Source: Pseudomonas reinekei (GTDB taxonomy: Bacteria; Pseudomonadota; Gammaproteobacteria; Pseudomonadales; Pseudomonadaceae). From it: DNA of 64,000 bases. The notes below the pieces were generated by a model. It did no database searches. It was not told where the DNA came from and saw only the letters and a program-made list of their open reading frames with translations. The position numbers and the translations under genes were made by a program. Numbering within the stretch: position 1 is the stretch's first letter; each line of letters opens with the position of its first letter. This document shows positions 38,838-47,109 of the stretch, in pieces. Where the stretch lies: the NCBI RefSeq assembly GCF_001945365.1, contig NZ_MSTQ01000002.1, positions 186,001 through 250,000 on the forward strand. The letters run 5' to 3'.

Positions 38838-39000
38838 CGCCTGCAAGCAGTGTTGCGGGCCTGTTACGGCCGCGAGCCGACCAAAGATCAGGCAATGCAC
38901 CAACTCAAGGAATTCTTGACTACGCTGCATAGTCAGGCCGAACAGAACAAAGAGTCAGTCGCTCTCGCACTGCGGCTACTCAACCCCGTTCGAGAAGGAT
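38838..39000 (+). pseudogene. Probable C-terminal fragment of another gene
   Basis: From 38838 the frame reads LQAVLRACYGREPTKDQAM and then helical, charged sequence up to the HAD gene start. It has no start codon of its own with a ribosome site and joins the DUF1254 remnant in a different frame. It looks like the 3' end of a gene whose 5' part was deleted together with the rest of the DUF1254 gene. I do not recognise the family. No stop separates it from the HAD gene at 39006, so a fused read-through protein cannot be excluded. Confidence 0.4.
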
Positions 39001-39005
39001 TTCCC

Positions 39006-40034
39006 ATGACGAATCCGATAGCGCACCGCCAGCTCCACGGGTTAAAGCTGCTACTTGCGTTGGTCCTGAGCCTGCCACTGCTGGTTCAGGCCGCCGAGCC
39101 ACTGCCATCCTGGAACGACGGCCCATCGAAAAAGAACATCATAGAGTTCGTCCAGGCCGTGACCGATCAAAGCAGCAAGGACTTCGTCAAACCCGAGCAC
39201 CGCATCGCCGTGTTCGATAACGACGGCACCTTGTGGAGCGAGCAACCGATGTACTTCGAATTGCTGTTTGCCCTGGAAGAGGTCAAGCGCACCGCGCCAC
39301 AACACCCGGAATGGAAAACCACCCAGCCGTTCCAGGCCGTGCTGGAAAACGATCACAAGGCCCTCGCCGCCAGCGGCCTCGACGGCATGCTGAAAATCTT
39401 CGGTGCGACCCATACCGGCATGACCACCGAAGCCTTCGACGACTACGCCAAGACCTGGCTGAGCCAGGCTCGCCACCCAAAAACCGGCAAGCCCTACACC
39501 GAGATGATCTTCCAGCCGATGCTGGAAATGCTCGACTACCTGCGCAGCCAGAACTTCAAGACCTACATCGTTTCCGGAGGTGATACCGGCTTCATGCGCG
39601 CCTTTGCCGAAAAAGTCTATGGCATCCCGCCCGAGCAGGTGATCGGCACCACGTTTGTCACTTCGTTTGAATACAAGGATGGCAAGGCGTCGATCCTGCG
39701 CACGCCGAAACTGGCGCACAACGACGATGGCCCGGGCAAGCCGGTCAGCATCGACGCGGTGATTGGCCGTCGGCCGATTCTCGCCTTCGGCAATTCCGAT
39801 GGCGATCTGCAAATGCTGCAGTGGACCGCCGCCGGGCCGGGCAAACGCTTCATGGGCCTGGTGCATCACACCGATGCCAAACGCGAATGGGCCTATGACC
39901 GCCAATCGCAGTTCGGCCGTCTGGACAAAGCCCTGGACGAAGCAAACAAACGTGGCTGGACCGTCGTCGACATGGCCGCCGAATGGCGCCGGATCTATCC
40001 GTTCGATGCCTTCACAACCGGGCAAGTGCAATAA
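39006..40034 (+). CDS. Secreted HAD-superfamily phosphatase-like protein
   Basis: This is a 342-residue protein with a signal peptide (LLLALVLSLPLLVQAAEP). HAD motifs: I, VFDNDGTLW with the Asp nucleophile and Asp+2; II, YIVSGGDTGF; IV, LAFGNSDGDLQM. A conserved Lys is available between. It is probably a periplasmic phosphohydrolase of the haloacid dehalogenase family; the substrate is unknown. The ATG at 39006 follows GAGAAGGA. It lies between a decayed DUF1254 gene and a decayed arylsulfatase gene, and seems intact itself. Related clusters pair these functions with sulfatase genes, so a role in sulfate/phosphate ester use is possible but inferred. Confidence 0.85.
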   Translation: MTNPIAHRQLHGLKLLLALVLSLPLLVQAAEPLPSWNDGPSKKNIIEFVQAVTDQSSKDFVKPEHRIAVFDNDGTLWSEQPMYFELLFALEEVKRTAPQHPEWKTTQPFQAVLENDHKALAASGLDGMLKIFGATHTGMTTEAFDDYAKTWLSQARHPKTGKPYTEMIFQPMLEMLDYLRSQNFKTYIVSGGDTGFMRAFAEKVYGIPPEQVIGTTFVTSFEYKDGKASILRTPKLAHNDDGPGKPVSIDAVIGRRPILAFGNSDGDLQMLQWTAAGPGKRFMGLVHHTDAKREWAYDRQSQFGRLDKALDEANKRGWTVVDMAAEWRRIYPFDAFTTGQVQ

Positions 40035-40109
40035 GAAAGCGTGACGCAGGACTGCAATAAACGTTTGTCGTATTCAAGCGACGCCAATGCGCAAAAAGAA
40101 GCAAGTCTT

Positions 40110-40289
40110 ATGACTCGCATACGCAAGTGGCTACCCAAACTCGCCCTGATCGCGACGTCGGTGATGGCAATTTCGGCCACGGCGGGGGCTGCCGATAAAC
40201 CCAACACTCTCGTGATTTTTGGCGACGACATCCGCCAGACCAACATCAGTGCCTACTCCATGGGCGTGGTCGGCTACAAAACGCCGAAC
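40110..40289 (+). pseudogene. Arylsulfatase gene remnant (N-terminus only)
   Basis: An ATG at 40110 starts a signal peptide (residues 1 to about 28) followed by KPNTLVIFGDDIRQTNISAY, the metal-binding start of the sulfatase family, and KTPN. Similarity stops there, before the formylglycine C/S-x-P-x-R site. The full family is about 500 residues. The Asp pair is preserved but an active enzyme is not possible. Confidence 0.8.
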
Positions 40290-40408
40290 AGGAGCCGGAG
40301 CGCCTGCATGCCTATGACGGTGATCGCGAGGCCTGGAGCCGGGATATTCGCGAAGTGATGCGCGGGGATGGCGGGAATCCGTATTTCCGGTGGTTTGTCG
40401 GGGAATAA
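40286..40408 (+). pseudogene. 3' fragment of an unidentified gene fused to the sulfatase remnant
   Basis: At the breakpoint near 40287 the open frame shifts and reads AYDGDREAWSRDIREVMRG and ends FRWFVGE-stop at 40408. It has no start of its own. It looks like the C-terminus of a gene left by the same deletion that removed most of the sulfatase gene. The family is not recognised. Confidence 0.45.
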
Positions 40409-40424
40409 TTCGGCGTCTTGCAGG

Positions 40425-40451
40425 CCGCTATCGCCGGCAAGCCAGCGATGG
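40425..40451. repeat. REP-type palindrome (degenerate)
   Basis: CCGCTATCGCCGGCAAGCCA followed by GCGATGG, the GCCGGCAAGCC REP subtype, placed just after the deletion scar. Confidence 0.6.
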
Positions 40452-40560
40452 GGCCAGCAGTATCATCACCATCATTTGACACACGCCGGCCTACCGGCAA
40501 AGCTGCACCGAGCATTAACGCGCGCCTGACGGCAAACGCAACTGGACTACGGAAGTCGTA

Positions 40561-42927
40561 ATGCCGAAAGATAAGAATAAAGCGGCAAACCCAAACCCTG
40601 ATTCGCAACCCTCTCTGATCAGTCGCTATCTGTTCCCCGTCACCATCGGCTTCCTGCTGCTGGCTGTCGCCGGTATCGGCTGGTTTCTGCTCGGCGGCAA
40701 CCCTGCGCCGACGCCGTATTCGCCCGTCAGCACGCCCACCGTGCAACCTGTCAAACCGCAACCCAAACCGGTGGCCATGGCGCCGGCAACAATGGTCGAC
40801 GAGCAGCAATGCCAAGGCTGCCACAGTGCCCAGGTCAAGGATTGGCAAGGCTCCCATCACCAATTGGCGATGCAGGCAGCCACCGCCGACACCCTGCTCG
40901 GCGACTTCAACAACGTCACCTTCAAGGCGGAAAACGAAACCACCCGTTTCTCGCGCAAGGACGACGGCTTCTGGGTCAATACCCCCGGCATCGATGGCAA
41001 GAACGCCGACTTCAAAGTCGCCTACACCTTTGGCATCGCACCGTTGCAGCAGTATTTGATCGAGGTCGGTGAAGGCCGTTTGCAAGCCTTGGGCGTGGCC
41101 TGGGATACCGAGAAACACCGCTGGTTTCATCTCTATCCAGGCCAGGGCGTAACCTTCAAGGACCCGCTGCACTGGAGCAAACCGAGCCAGAACGCCAATT
41201 TCATGTGCGTCGAATGCCACACCACCGGCTATAAACGTAACTTCGATGCGGCAAAAAACACCTTTGACAGTCAATGGAACAGCCTCGGCGTGGGCTGCCA
41301 GGCTTGCCACGGTCCGGCGTCCAACCACCTGGAATGGACCGCGAAAAAAACCGACCTGATTCATGCCGGGTTTGCCGTCGACCTCAAGGACAAGAACGCC
41401 ACCGTCGAGATCGAAACCTGCGCCCGCTGCCACGCCCGACGCGCGCCGCTGGGGGATGGTTTCACCGCCGGCAACCGCCTGATGGATGACTACCTGCCCA
41501 GCGTCCTGACCCGCGAACTGTACGCTCTGGACGGAAAAATCAAGGATGAAGTGTTTGAGCACGGCTCCTTCGCCCAAAGCAAGATGTTCGACAAGGGCGT
41601 GCGCTGCAGCAATTGCCACAACCCCCACAGCACCGAACTCAAGGCGCCGGGTAACGGCGTCTGCCTGCAATGCCACAACACCGCCGGCAAGAACGCGGTG
41701 GAAGGTGTCGACGGCAAGGGCCTGCAAGCGAAAAACTATGATTCCATCGAACACACCCGTCACACCCCGGGCCAACCGGGTTCGCAATGCGTGGATTGCC
41801 ATATGCCTGGCAAGTTCTACATGGGTAATGACTTCAGGCACGACCACAGCTTCAGCATTCCCAACCCGGAGCGGGCGAAAAAGCTCGGCACACCGGACGC
41901 CTGCCTGAGCTGCCACCAGGGCAAGGCCGGGGACAAGATCACCGAGCAGTTCAAGCACTGGAACACCGCCAACGCCAGCGCCGTACAAGCCCCACGCTAT
42001 GACGAAAGCCTGTGGCTGATCCGCAACGGCCAACCCGGTGCCGCGCAAGCCTTGTACGAGCAACTGCAACGCAGCAACCTGCCGGCGATTCAGCGGGCGA
42101 CCCTGCTGGCCGAGTTGCCGCTGTATCCGAGCGAACAGGCTCTGAAACTGGCGACCAAGGATCTGAGCAACCCAGCGCCACTCGTGCGTGAAAGCGCCGT
42201 CCGGGCGATCAGCGCGTTCCTGCCGCCGCCGGAGCGCGCAGCCCTGTTGTCGCCGTTACTCAATGACCCTGTGAAAGCCGTGCGCATTGCCGCCGCCCGC
42301 GATCTGCTCAGTGTCGCGCGTACGGGTCTGGGCAGCGCTCAGGACAGCTGGAACGCCGCCATCGGTGAGTACGAAACGGTGCAAAAAAGCCTCGCCGAAC
42401 GCGCCGAAGCCAATCTCAATCTGGCCATGCTGTATCAGGCCAGCGGGCGCAGCGGCGAAGTCGAGGGGTTGCTGCGCACGGCGCTCAAACGTGATCCGGA
42501 TTTCTACCCGGCGCTGGTAACGCTGGTGCAATGGCTGGAGGCCAATGGTCGCAGCCAGGAAGCGCAGGCGTTACTGGCTCAAAGCCTGAAAGAACACCCG
42601 GATGCCGCTCTCCTGCAACACACTCAGGGTCTGTCGATGGTCCGTGCGGGCAAGGCCGGGCAGGCCATGCCCTACCTGCGCAAAGCCGTGCAACTGGAAC
42701 CGCAAAACGGTCAATACGGCTACGTGCTGGCGGTAGCACTTCATGACAGCGGCAACGTTGACCAAGCCTGTGAAGAGCTGGAAAGACTGTTGAAAGTACA
42801 ACCCGCCAACCGCAACGCACGGCTGTCGCTGATCCAGTACTACCTCGACAACGGGCAGGAATCCAAGGCGCAGGTGCTGTTGCAGGGCTGGAAGAAAATG
42901 AACATGGGCGATCCGGCGTTGAAATAG
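40561..42927 (+). CDS. Membrane-anchored octahaem cytochrome c with HEAT/TPR repeats
   Basis: This is a 788-residue protein. One membrane segment (residues 24-46) is followed by a Pro-rich linker and a haem domain with eight CxxCH motifs: CQGCH (84), CVECH, CQACH, CARCH, CSNCH, CLQCH, CVDCH and CLSCH, spread to about residue 450. The C-terminal part (about 470-780) is made of HEAT-like and TPR-like helical repeats (PLVRESAVRAISAF; ANLNLAMLYQASGRSGE; YLRKAVQLEPQNGQYGY). It should lie in the periplasm and carry electrons; the repeats suggest a scaffold for a partner protein. It resembles the cytochrome c-554/multihaem families, but the catalytic identity is unknown. GGAAG precedes the ATG. It stands alone, between the decayed operon and the reductase/ccoN locus. 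Confidence 0.88.
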   Translation: MPKDKNKAANPNPDSQPSLISRYLFPVTIGFLLLAVAGIGWFLLGGNPAPTPYSPVSTPTVQPVKPQPKPVAMAPATMVDEQQCQGCHSAQVKDWQGSHHQLAMQAATADTLLGDFNNVTFKAENETTRFSRKDDGFWVNTPGIDGKNADFKVAYTFGIAPLQQYLIEVGEGRLQALGVAWDTEKHRWFHLYPGQGVTFKDPLHWSKPSQNANFMCVECHTTGYKRNFDAAKNTFDSQWNSLGVGCQACHGPASNHLEWTAKKTDLIHAGFAVDLKDKNATVEIETCARCHARRAPLGDGFTAGNRLMDDYLPSVLTRELYALDGKIKDEVFEHGSFAQSKMFDKGVRCSNCHNPHSTELKAPGNGVCLQCHNTAGKNAVEGVDGKGLQAKNYDSIEHTRHTPGQPGSQCVDCHMPGKFYMGNDFRHDHSFSIPNPERAKKLGTPDACLSCHQGKAGDKITEQFKHWNTANASAVQAPRYDESLWLIRNGQPGAAQALYEQLQRSNLPAIQRATLLAELPLYPSEQALKLATKDLSNPAPLVRESAVRAISAFLPPPERAALLSPLLNDPVKAVRIAAARDLLSVARTGLGSAQDSWNAAIGEYETVQKSLAERAEANLNLAMLYQASGRSGEVEGLLRTALKRDPDFYPALVTLVQWLEANGRSQEAQALLAQSLKEHPDAALLQHTQGLSMVRAGKAGQAMPYLRKAVQLEPQNGQYGYVLAVALHDSGNVDQACEELERLLKVQPANRNARLSLIQYYLDNGQESKAQVLLQGWKKMNMGDPALK

Positions 42928-42946
42928 TCGCTGGCGGATCCAATGC

Positions 42947-42974
42947 CCCCTTCGCGGGCTTGCCCGCGATGGCG
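42947..42974. repeat. REP-type palindrome
   Basis: CTTCGCGGGCTTGCCCGCGA core after the cytochrome gene, between convergent genes. Confidence 0.7.
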
Positions 42975-43000
42975 TCAGTACAGCCAATGAATAGCTCAGA

Positions 43001-43480
43001 TCACCGCCGCCGAAACAGCGGCCGCGGCTCAATCACCGAGCGACCGTACAACACGCTCATACCCGCCAGTCCCTTCAACGCATCTTCCGCGGATTTGTCT
43101 TCGCGCACGGCGAAACTGTCGAAACCGCATTGGCGCATGTGGCTGAGCTGATCGCGCAGCACATCGCCGATTGCGCGCAATTCGCCGGTCCAACCCAATC
43201 GAGTGCGCAATAGATACGCCTGGCTATAACCGCGACCATCGCGAAAACTCGGGAAATCCAGGGCGATCAAGGGCAGTTGGGCAAACCAGGGTTTGAGGCT
43301 TTCCACCTCATCGTCCGGCCCCAGCCATACAGCCTGTTGCTGCGGGTTTTCCAGCCACAGGGTCAGCGGCAGTATCACTGAACCTGCGGGCATCGGTGCT
43401 TGCGGTTCGCGCACCAGTGTCCACGGGTCATCCGCGACAATCCGCACCACGCCCTCCTCCAGCCGCAACAGATTGTTCAT
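43001..43480 (-). CDS. DUF934 family protein, partner of siroheme reductase
   Basis: This is a 159-residue soluble protein of the DUF934 family. Visible blocks: LPLTLWLENPQQQAVWLGPDD, LIALDFPSFRDGRGYSQAY and LLRTRLGWTGELRAIGDVLRDQ. Members nearly always lie beside a nitrite/sulfite reductase gene and are thought to help it, but no activity is established. Its ATG overlaps the reductase stop by 4 nt, so the pair is translationally coupled. In P. aeruginosa there are two such pairs (PA1838-1837 and PA4130-4129, from memory); adjacency to ccoN here points to the second. Confidence 0.9.
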   Translation of the reverse strand: MNNLLRLEEGVVRIVADDPWTLVREPQAPMPAGSVILPLTLWLENPQQQAVWLGPDDEVESLKPWFAQLPLIALDFPSFRDGRGYSQAYLLRTRLGWTGELRAIGDVLRDQLSHMRQCGFDSFAVREDKSAEDALKGLAGMSVLYGRSVIEPRPLFRRR

Positions 43481-45150
43481 GCCGACACCTCAAGCACTTT
43501 CGGGTAAACCGCTTCCTTGAACGGCTCCAGCCCGATTCGCTGGAAGGCATCGACGAACAGTTCTTCGCTCTCGCGATACCGCACGAACGTGTCGACGATC
43601 TGCTCGATCACATCCGGCACTTCGGCGGCGCTGAAGGACGGGCCGATAACCTTGCCCAAGGCGCTGTTCTTGCCCTGGGCGCCACCGAGGGTGATCTGGT
43701 ACCACTCGCTGCCGTTCTTATCGACCCCCAGAATGCCGATGTTGCCGATGTGGTGGTGACCGCAGGCGTTCATGCAGCCGGAGATGTTAAGGCTGATGTC
43801 ACCCAGGTCATGCAGATAGTCAAGGTCTTCAAAGCGAGCGGCAATGGCCTGCGCGATGGGAATCGACTTGGCGTTGGCCAGCGCGCAGAAATCACCACCG
43901 GGGCAGGCGATGATGTCGGTGAGCAAGCCGACGTTGGCGCTGCCCAGGTTGTGTTGGCAGGCCAGGCGCCAGAGCGCGAACAGGTCGGCCTTGGGCACAT
44001 CCGGCAGGACGATATTCTGTTCATGGGCAATACGGATTTCACCGAAACCGAAGCGCTCGGACCACTGCGCCACCGCGTCCATTTGCGTGTCGGTGACATC
44101 GCCCGGCGGCGCAGATTCGCCCGGCTTGGTCGACAACACAACGCTGACATAACCCGACACTTTGTGCGGCTGCACGTTACGCCGCACCCAACGAGCGAAT
44201 TCCGGGCTCTCGGCCAGGTGCGTGCCGAAATCAAGGTTGGTGTCGGCCAGCTGACGATAGGGCGGTGCGACGAAGGCACTGGCCACGCGCCGGTATTCGT
44301 CTTCAGTCAGTTGCGCCGGGCCGTCCCTGAGGTACTGCCACTCCTCCTCCACTTCCTGGGCGAATGCCTCGATGCCCAGGGCCTTGACCAGAATCTTGAT
44401 CCGCGCCTTGTACTTGTTGTCCCGCCGACCATGACGGTTGTACACCCGCAGCACCGCCTCGACATACGACAGCAGGTGCTGCCACGGCAAGCCGTCGCGG
44501 ATTTGCAAACCGAGGATCGGCGTGCGCCCCAGACCTCCGCCGACGATCACCCGCAGCAGCATTTGGCCGTCGTCGCCGGGGTAAAGATAAAGGCCAATAT
44601 CATGCATCATGATCGCCGCGCGATCCTGCTCGGCTGAGCAGATGGCGATCTTGAACTTGCGCGGCAGGAACAGGAACTCCGGGTTGATGGTCGACCACTG
44701 CCGCAGGATTTCCGCCAGCGGACGCGGGTCGATCATTTCATCGGCCGCCACCCCGGCAAAGGCTTCGGTAGTGATGTTACGCACGCAGTTGCCGGACGTC
44801 TGGATCGCGTGCATTTCCACTTGGGCCAGGCGTTCAAGGATATCCGGCACCTGGGCCAGCTCGATCCAGTTGAACTGCATGTTCTGCCGGGTGGTGAAGT
44901 GGCCATAACCGCGATCGTAGTCCCGGGCGATGCTTGCCAGTGTGCGCATCTGCCGGGCACTCAAGGTGCCGTAGGGAATCGCCACCCGAAGCATGTAGGC
45001 GTGCTTTTGCATGTACAGGCCATTTTGCAAGCGCAGCGGCAGGAACTCTTCTTCGCTCAGCTCACCGGCCATGAAGCGCTCAACCTGATCCCGAAACTGC
45101 GCAACACGCTCGAACACCAGCGCCCGGTCGTAATCATCGTATTGATACAT
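43477..45150 (-). CDS. Siroheme nitrite/sulfite reductase
   Basis: This is a 557-residue assimilatory-type reductase performing six-electron reduction of nitrite to ammonia or sulfite to sulfide, with coupled siroheme and 4Fe-4S cluster. The cluster ligands are visible as CPGGDFC near residue 415 and SGCMNACGHHH near 458; the two ferredoxin-like half domains and NFTTRQNMQFNW-type siroheme arginine motif (here FTTRQNMQFNW near 88) are present. It is divergent from ccoN over a 256-nt gap and overlaps the DUF934 gene. Whether the physiological substrate is nitrite or sulfite cannot be told from sequence. In P. aeruginosa the corresponding cluster is reported as cyanide-responsive (from memory). 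Confidence 0.92.
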   Translation of the reverse strand: MYQYDDYDRALVFERVAQFRDQVERFMAGELSEEEFLPLRLQNGLYMQKHAYMLRVAIPYGTLSARQMRTLASIARDYDRGYGHFTTRQNMQFNWIELAQVPDILERLAQVEMHAIQTSGNCVRNITTEAFAGVAADEMIDPRPLAEILRQWSTINPEFLFLPRKFKIAICSAEQDRAAIMMHDIGLYLYPGDDGQMLLRVIVGGGLGRTPILGLQIRDGLPWQHLLSYVEAVLRVYNRHGRRDNKYKARIKILVKALGIEAFAQEVEEEWQYLRDGPAQLTEDEYRRVASAFVAPPYRQLADTNLDFGTHLAESPEFARWVRRNVQPHKVSGYVSVVLSTKPGESAPPGDVTDTQMDAVAQWSERFGFGEIRIAHEQNIVLPDVPKADLFALWRLACQHNLGSANVGLLTDIIACPGGDFCALANAKSIPIAQAIAARFEDLDYLHDLGDISLNISGCMNACGHHHIGNIGILGVDKNGSEWYQITLGGAQGKNSALGKVIGPSFSAAEVPDVIEQIVDTFVRYRESEELFVDAFQRIGLEPFKEAVYPKVLEVSA

Positions 45151-45310
45151 GGCTCACCTCATCAGAATCAGGCACAAAACCTGTGGGGAATCGGGCTCTG
45201 CGGCTCGTTCAGAAAAGCGACTATGCGCCAGTGGTGCAGGACCTTACAGATTCACCTGAATGGATAAAAACCGTATCAGTTCGCGTCAAATCGCCGCATT
45301 GATGCACCCA

Positions 45311-45347
45311 ATCTGATCCGCATAAATGAAATATTCCTGAGTCTGTT
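45311..45347 (+). promoter_or_regulatory. 37-bp element upstream of ccoN, shared with the ccoG promoter
   Basis: Same blocks as at 19911-19947: ATCTGATCCGC, 14-nt AT-rich spacer, CCTGAGTCTGTT, ending 59 nt before the ccoN ATG. Here CTGATCCGCATAAA also resembles an Anr box (TTGAT-N4-ATCAA; 8 of 10 fixed positions). The element lies in the gap divergent from the siroheme reductase gene, so it could act both ways. Confidence 0.7.
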
Positions 45348-45406
45348 TTGTTTCCAGTCAGGTTTCTACAGTGCAGCACGACTCTGCAACCGTGGAAGCA
45401 TTGACC

Positions 45407-46834
45407 ATGAGCACAACAACTATCGGACGGGCCTATAACTACAAGGTCGTCCGCCAATTCATCGTGGCGACCGTGTTCTGGGGCGTCGTGGGGATGGCGA
45501 TGGGCGTGTGGATCGCCTCGCAACTGGTGTGGCCCGAGATGAACCTCGACCTGCCATGGACCACCTTCGGGCGCCTGCGACCGCTGCACACCAGCCTGGT
45601 GATTTTCGGCTTCGCCGGCAGCGCGCAGTTCGCCGCCAGTTACTACGCGGTGCAACGTACCTGCCAGGTGCGGCTGTACTCCGACACCCTCGCCGCCTTC
45701 ACCTTCTGGGGCTGGCAATCGGTGATCGTGATCATGCTGATCAGCCTGCCGCTGGGTTACACCACCACCAAGGAATACGCCGAGATCGAGTTCACCGGCG
45801 CGGTGTGGATGACCGTGGTCTGGGTGGCCTACGCCATCGTGTTCTTCACCACCGTGGTGCAGCGCAAGACCAAGCACATCTACGTCGGCAACTGGTTCTT
45901 CGGCGCGTTCATCGTGGTGATCGCCATGCTGCACGTGGTCAATCACCTGTCGATCCCGGTGGACTGGTTCAAGTCCTACCCTGTGTATTCCGGGGCCACC
46001 GATGCCATGGTGCAGTGGTGGTACGGGCACAACGCCGTGGGCTTTTTCCTCACCACCGGTTTTCTCGGGATGATGTATTACTTCGTGCCGAAACAGGTGG
46101 GGCGGCCGGTGTACTCCTATCGCCTGTCGATCGTGCATTTCTGGGCGCTGATCACCCTGTACATCTGGGCCGGCCCGCACCACCTGCATTACACCGCATT
46201 GCCCGACTGGGCACAGTCGCTGGGCATGGCCATGTCGCTGATCCTGCTGGCGCCGAGCTGGGGCGGCATGATCAACGGCATGATGACGCTCTCCGGTGCC
46301 TGGCATAAGTTGCGCACCGACCCGATCCTGCGTTTTCTGGTGCTGTCGCTGGCGTTCTACGGCATGTCGACCTTTGAAGGTCCGATGATGGCGATCAAGA
46401 CCGTCAACGCCCTCTCCCACTACACCGACTGGACCATCGGCCACGTGCACGCCGGGGCCCTGGGTTGGGTGGCGATGATCACCTTTGGCGCGACCTACCA
46501 CATGGTGCCGAAAGTCTTCGGCCGCGAGCAGATGTACAGCATCGGCCTGATCAACGCGCACTTCTGGCTGGCGACCATCGGCACGGTGTTGTACATCGCC
46601 TCGATGTGGGTCAACGGCATCACCCAGGGCCTGATGTGGCGCGCGATCAACGACGACGGCACGTTGACTTACTCCTTCGTCGAAGCCTTGCAAGCCAGCC
46701 ATCCGGGGTTCGTAGTGCGTTTTACCGGTGGCGTGTTTTTCCTCAGCGGCATGCTGCTGATGGCGTACAACGTCTGGCGAACGGTGCGGGTAGCGGATGT
46801 GTCGATGGCCGAACGTGAGGCGCAGATAGCCTGA
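45407..46834 (+). CDS. ccoN: Orphan cbb3 oxidase catalytic subunit CcoN (CcoN4-like)
   Basis: This is a 475-residue haem-copper oxidase subunit I of type C. About 12 membrane helices carry the expected histidines: [12 protein letters not shown] (low-spin haem), [26 protein letters not shown] (CuB pair) and [14 protein letters not shown]. The ATG at 45407 gives [18 protein letters not shown], as in CcoN proteins; an upstream in-frame GTG at 45371 would add 12 unusual residues. No ccoO or ccoP follows, only ccoQ, so it should pair with CcoO/CcoP from another locus. This matches P. aeruginosa CcoN4 (PA4133), linked to cyanide tolerance and biofilm respiration (from memory). Stop and ccoQ start overlap by 1 nt. 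Confidence 0.95.
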   Translation: MSTTTIGRAYNYKVVRQFIVATVFWGVVGMAMGVWIASQLVWPEMNLDLPWTTFGRLRPLHTSLVIFGFAGSAQFAASYYAVQRTCQVRLYSDTLAAFTFWGWQSVIVIMLISLPLGYTTTKEYAEIEFTGAVWMTVVWVAYAIVFFTTVVQRKTKHIYVGNWFFGAFIVVIAMLHVVNHLSIPVDWFKSYPVYSGATDAMVQWWYGHNAVGFFLTTGFLGMMYYFVPKQVGRPVYSYRLSIVHFWALITLYIWAGPHHLHYTALPDWAQSLGMAMSLILLAPSWGGMINGMMTLSGAWHKLRTDPILRFLVLSLAFYGMSTFEGPMMAIKTVNALSHYTDWTIGHVHAGALGWVAMITFGATYHMVPKVFGREQMYSIGLINAHFWLATIGTVLYIASMWVNGITQGLMWRAINDDGTLTYSFVEALQASHPGFVVRFTGGVFFLSGMLLMAYNVWRTVRVADVSMAEREAQIA

Positions 46835-47055
46835 TGACCGAGATCCTGTTGAATATCCTGGGGGTGGTGTTTGTATGGGTCACCATCGAATACTGCTTGC
46901 GCCATCAGACGGCTGAAAGCCTGGACGATGCCAGTTTGATTCCGTTTGCCGATGATCCGGAAGTCGCAAAGCGCGTGGAGTTGGCGACGGGCAAGACGGT
47001 GAAGGCGGTTGCGCCTGAAGTGCAGAAACCGGGTTGGGGTAACCTCGACATCTGA
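46834..47055 (+). CDS. ccoQ: CcoQ-like small cbb3 subunit
   Basis: This is a 73-residue protein with one membrane segment (ILLNILGVVFVWVTIEYCL) and a hydrophilic tail containing SLIPFADDPEVAKRVE, which resembles the LPFADE segment of CcoQ. CcoQ stabilises the cbb3 complex. The ATG shares one base with the ccoN stop (TGATG), so translation is coupled. The tail is longer than in the standard CcoQ and more divergent. The pairing corresponds to ccoN4-ccoQ4 in P. aeruginosa (from memory). Confidence 0.85.
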   Translation: MTEILLNILGVVFVWVTIEYCLRHQTAESLDDASLIPFADDPEVAKRVELATGKTVKAVAPEVQKPGWGNLDI

Positions 47056-47064
47056 GGCACCACC

Positions 47065-47104
47065 GATCACTGTAAGAGCGAGCAGGCTCGCTCCTACAGT
47101 GATC
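47065..47104. terminator. Long REP-derived hairpin after ccoQ
   Basis: Arms GATCACTGTAAGAGCGAGC and GCTCGCTCCTACAGTGATC pair with one mismatch around a 2-nt spacer. The centre is the REP core. It lies 9 nt after the ccoQ stop and 5 nt before the end of the convergent gene, so it probably limits read-through in both directions. Confidence 0.65.
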
Positions 47105-47109
47105 TTGTC

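Noticed and set aside
40312..42069. 585-codon minus-strand frame opposite the octahaem cytochrome
   Set aside because: The plus-strand gene has eight CxxCH motifs and a membrane anchor; the opposite frame has no recognisable feature.
45221..46702. 493-codon minus-strand frame opposite ccoN
   Set aside because: His/Asp-rich antisense of a conserved oxidase gene.
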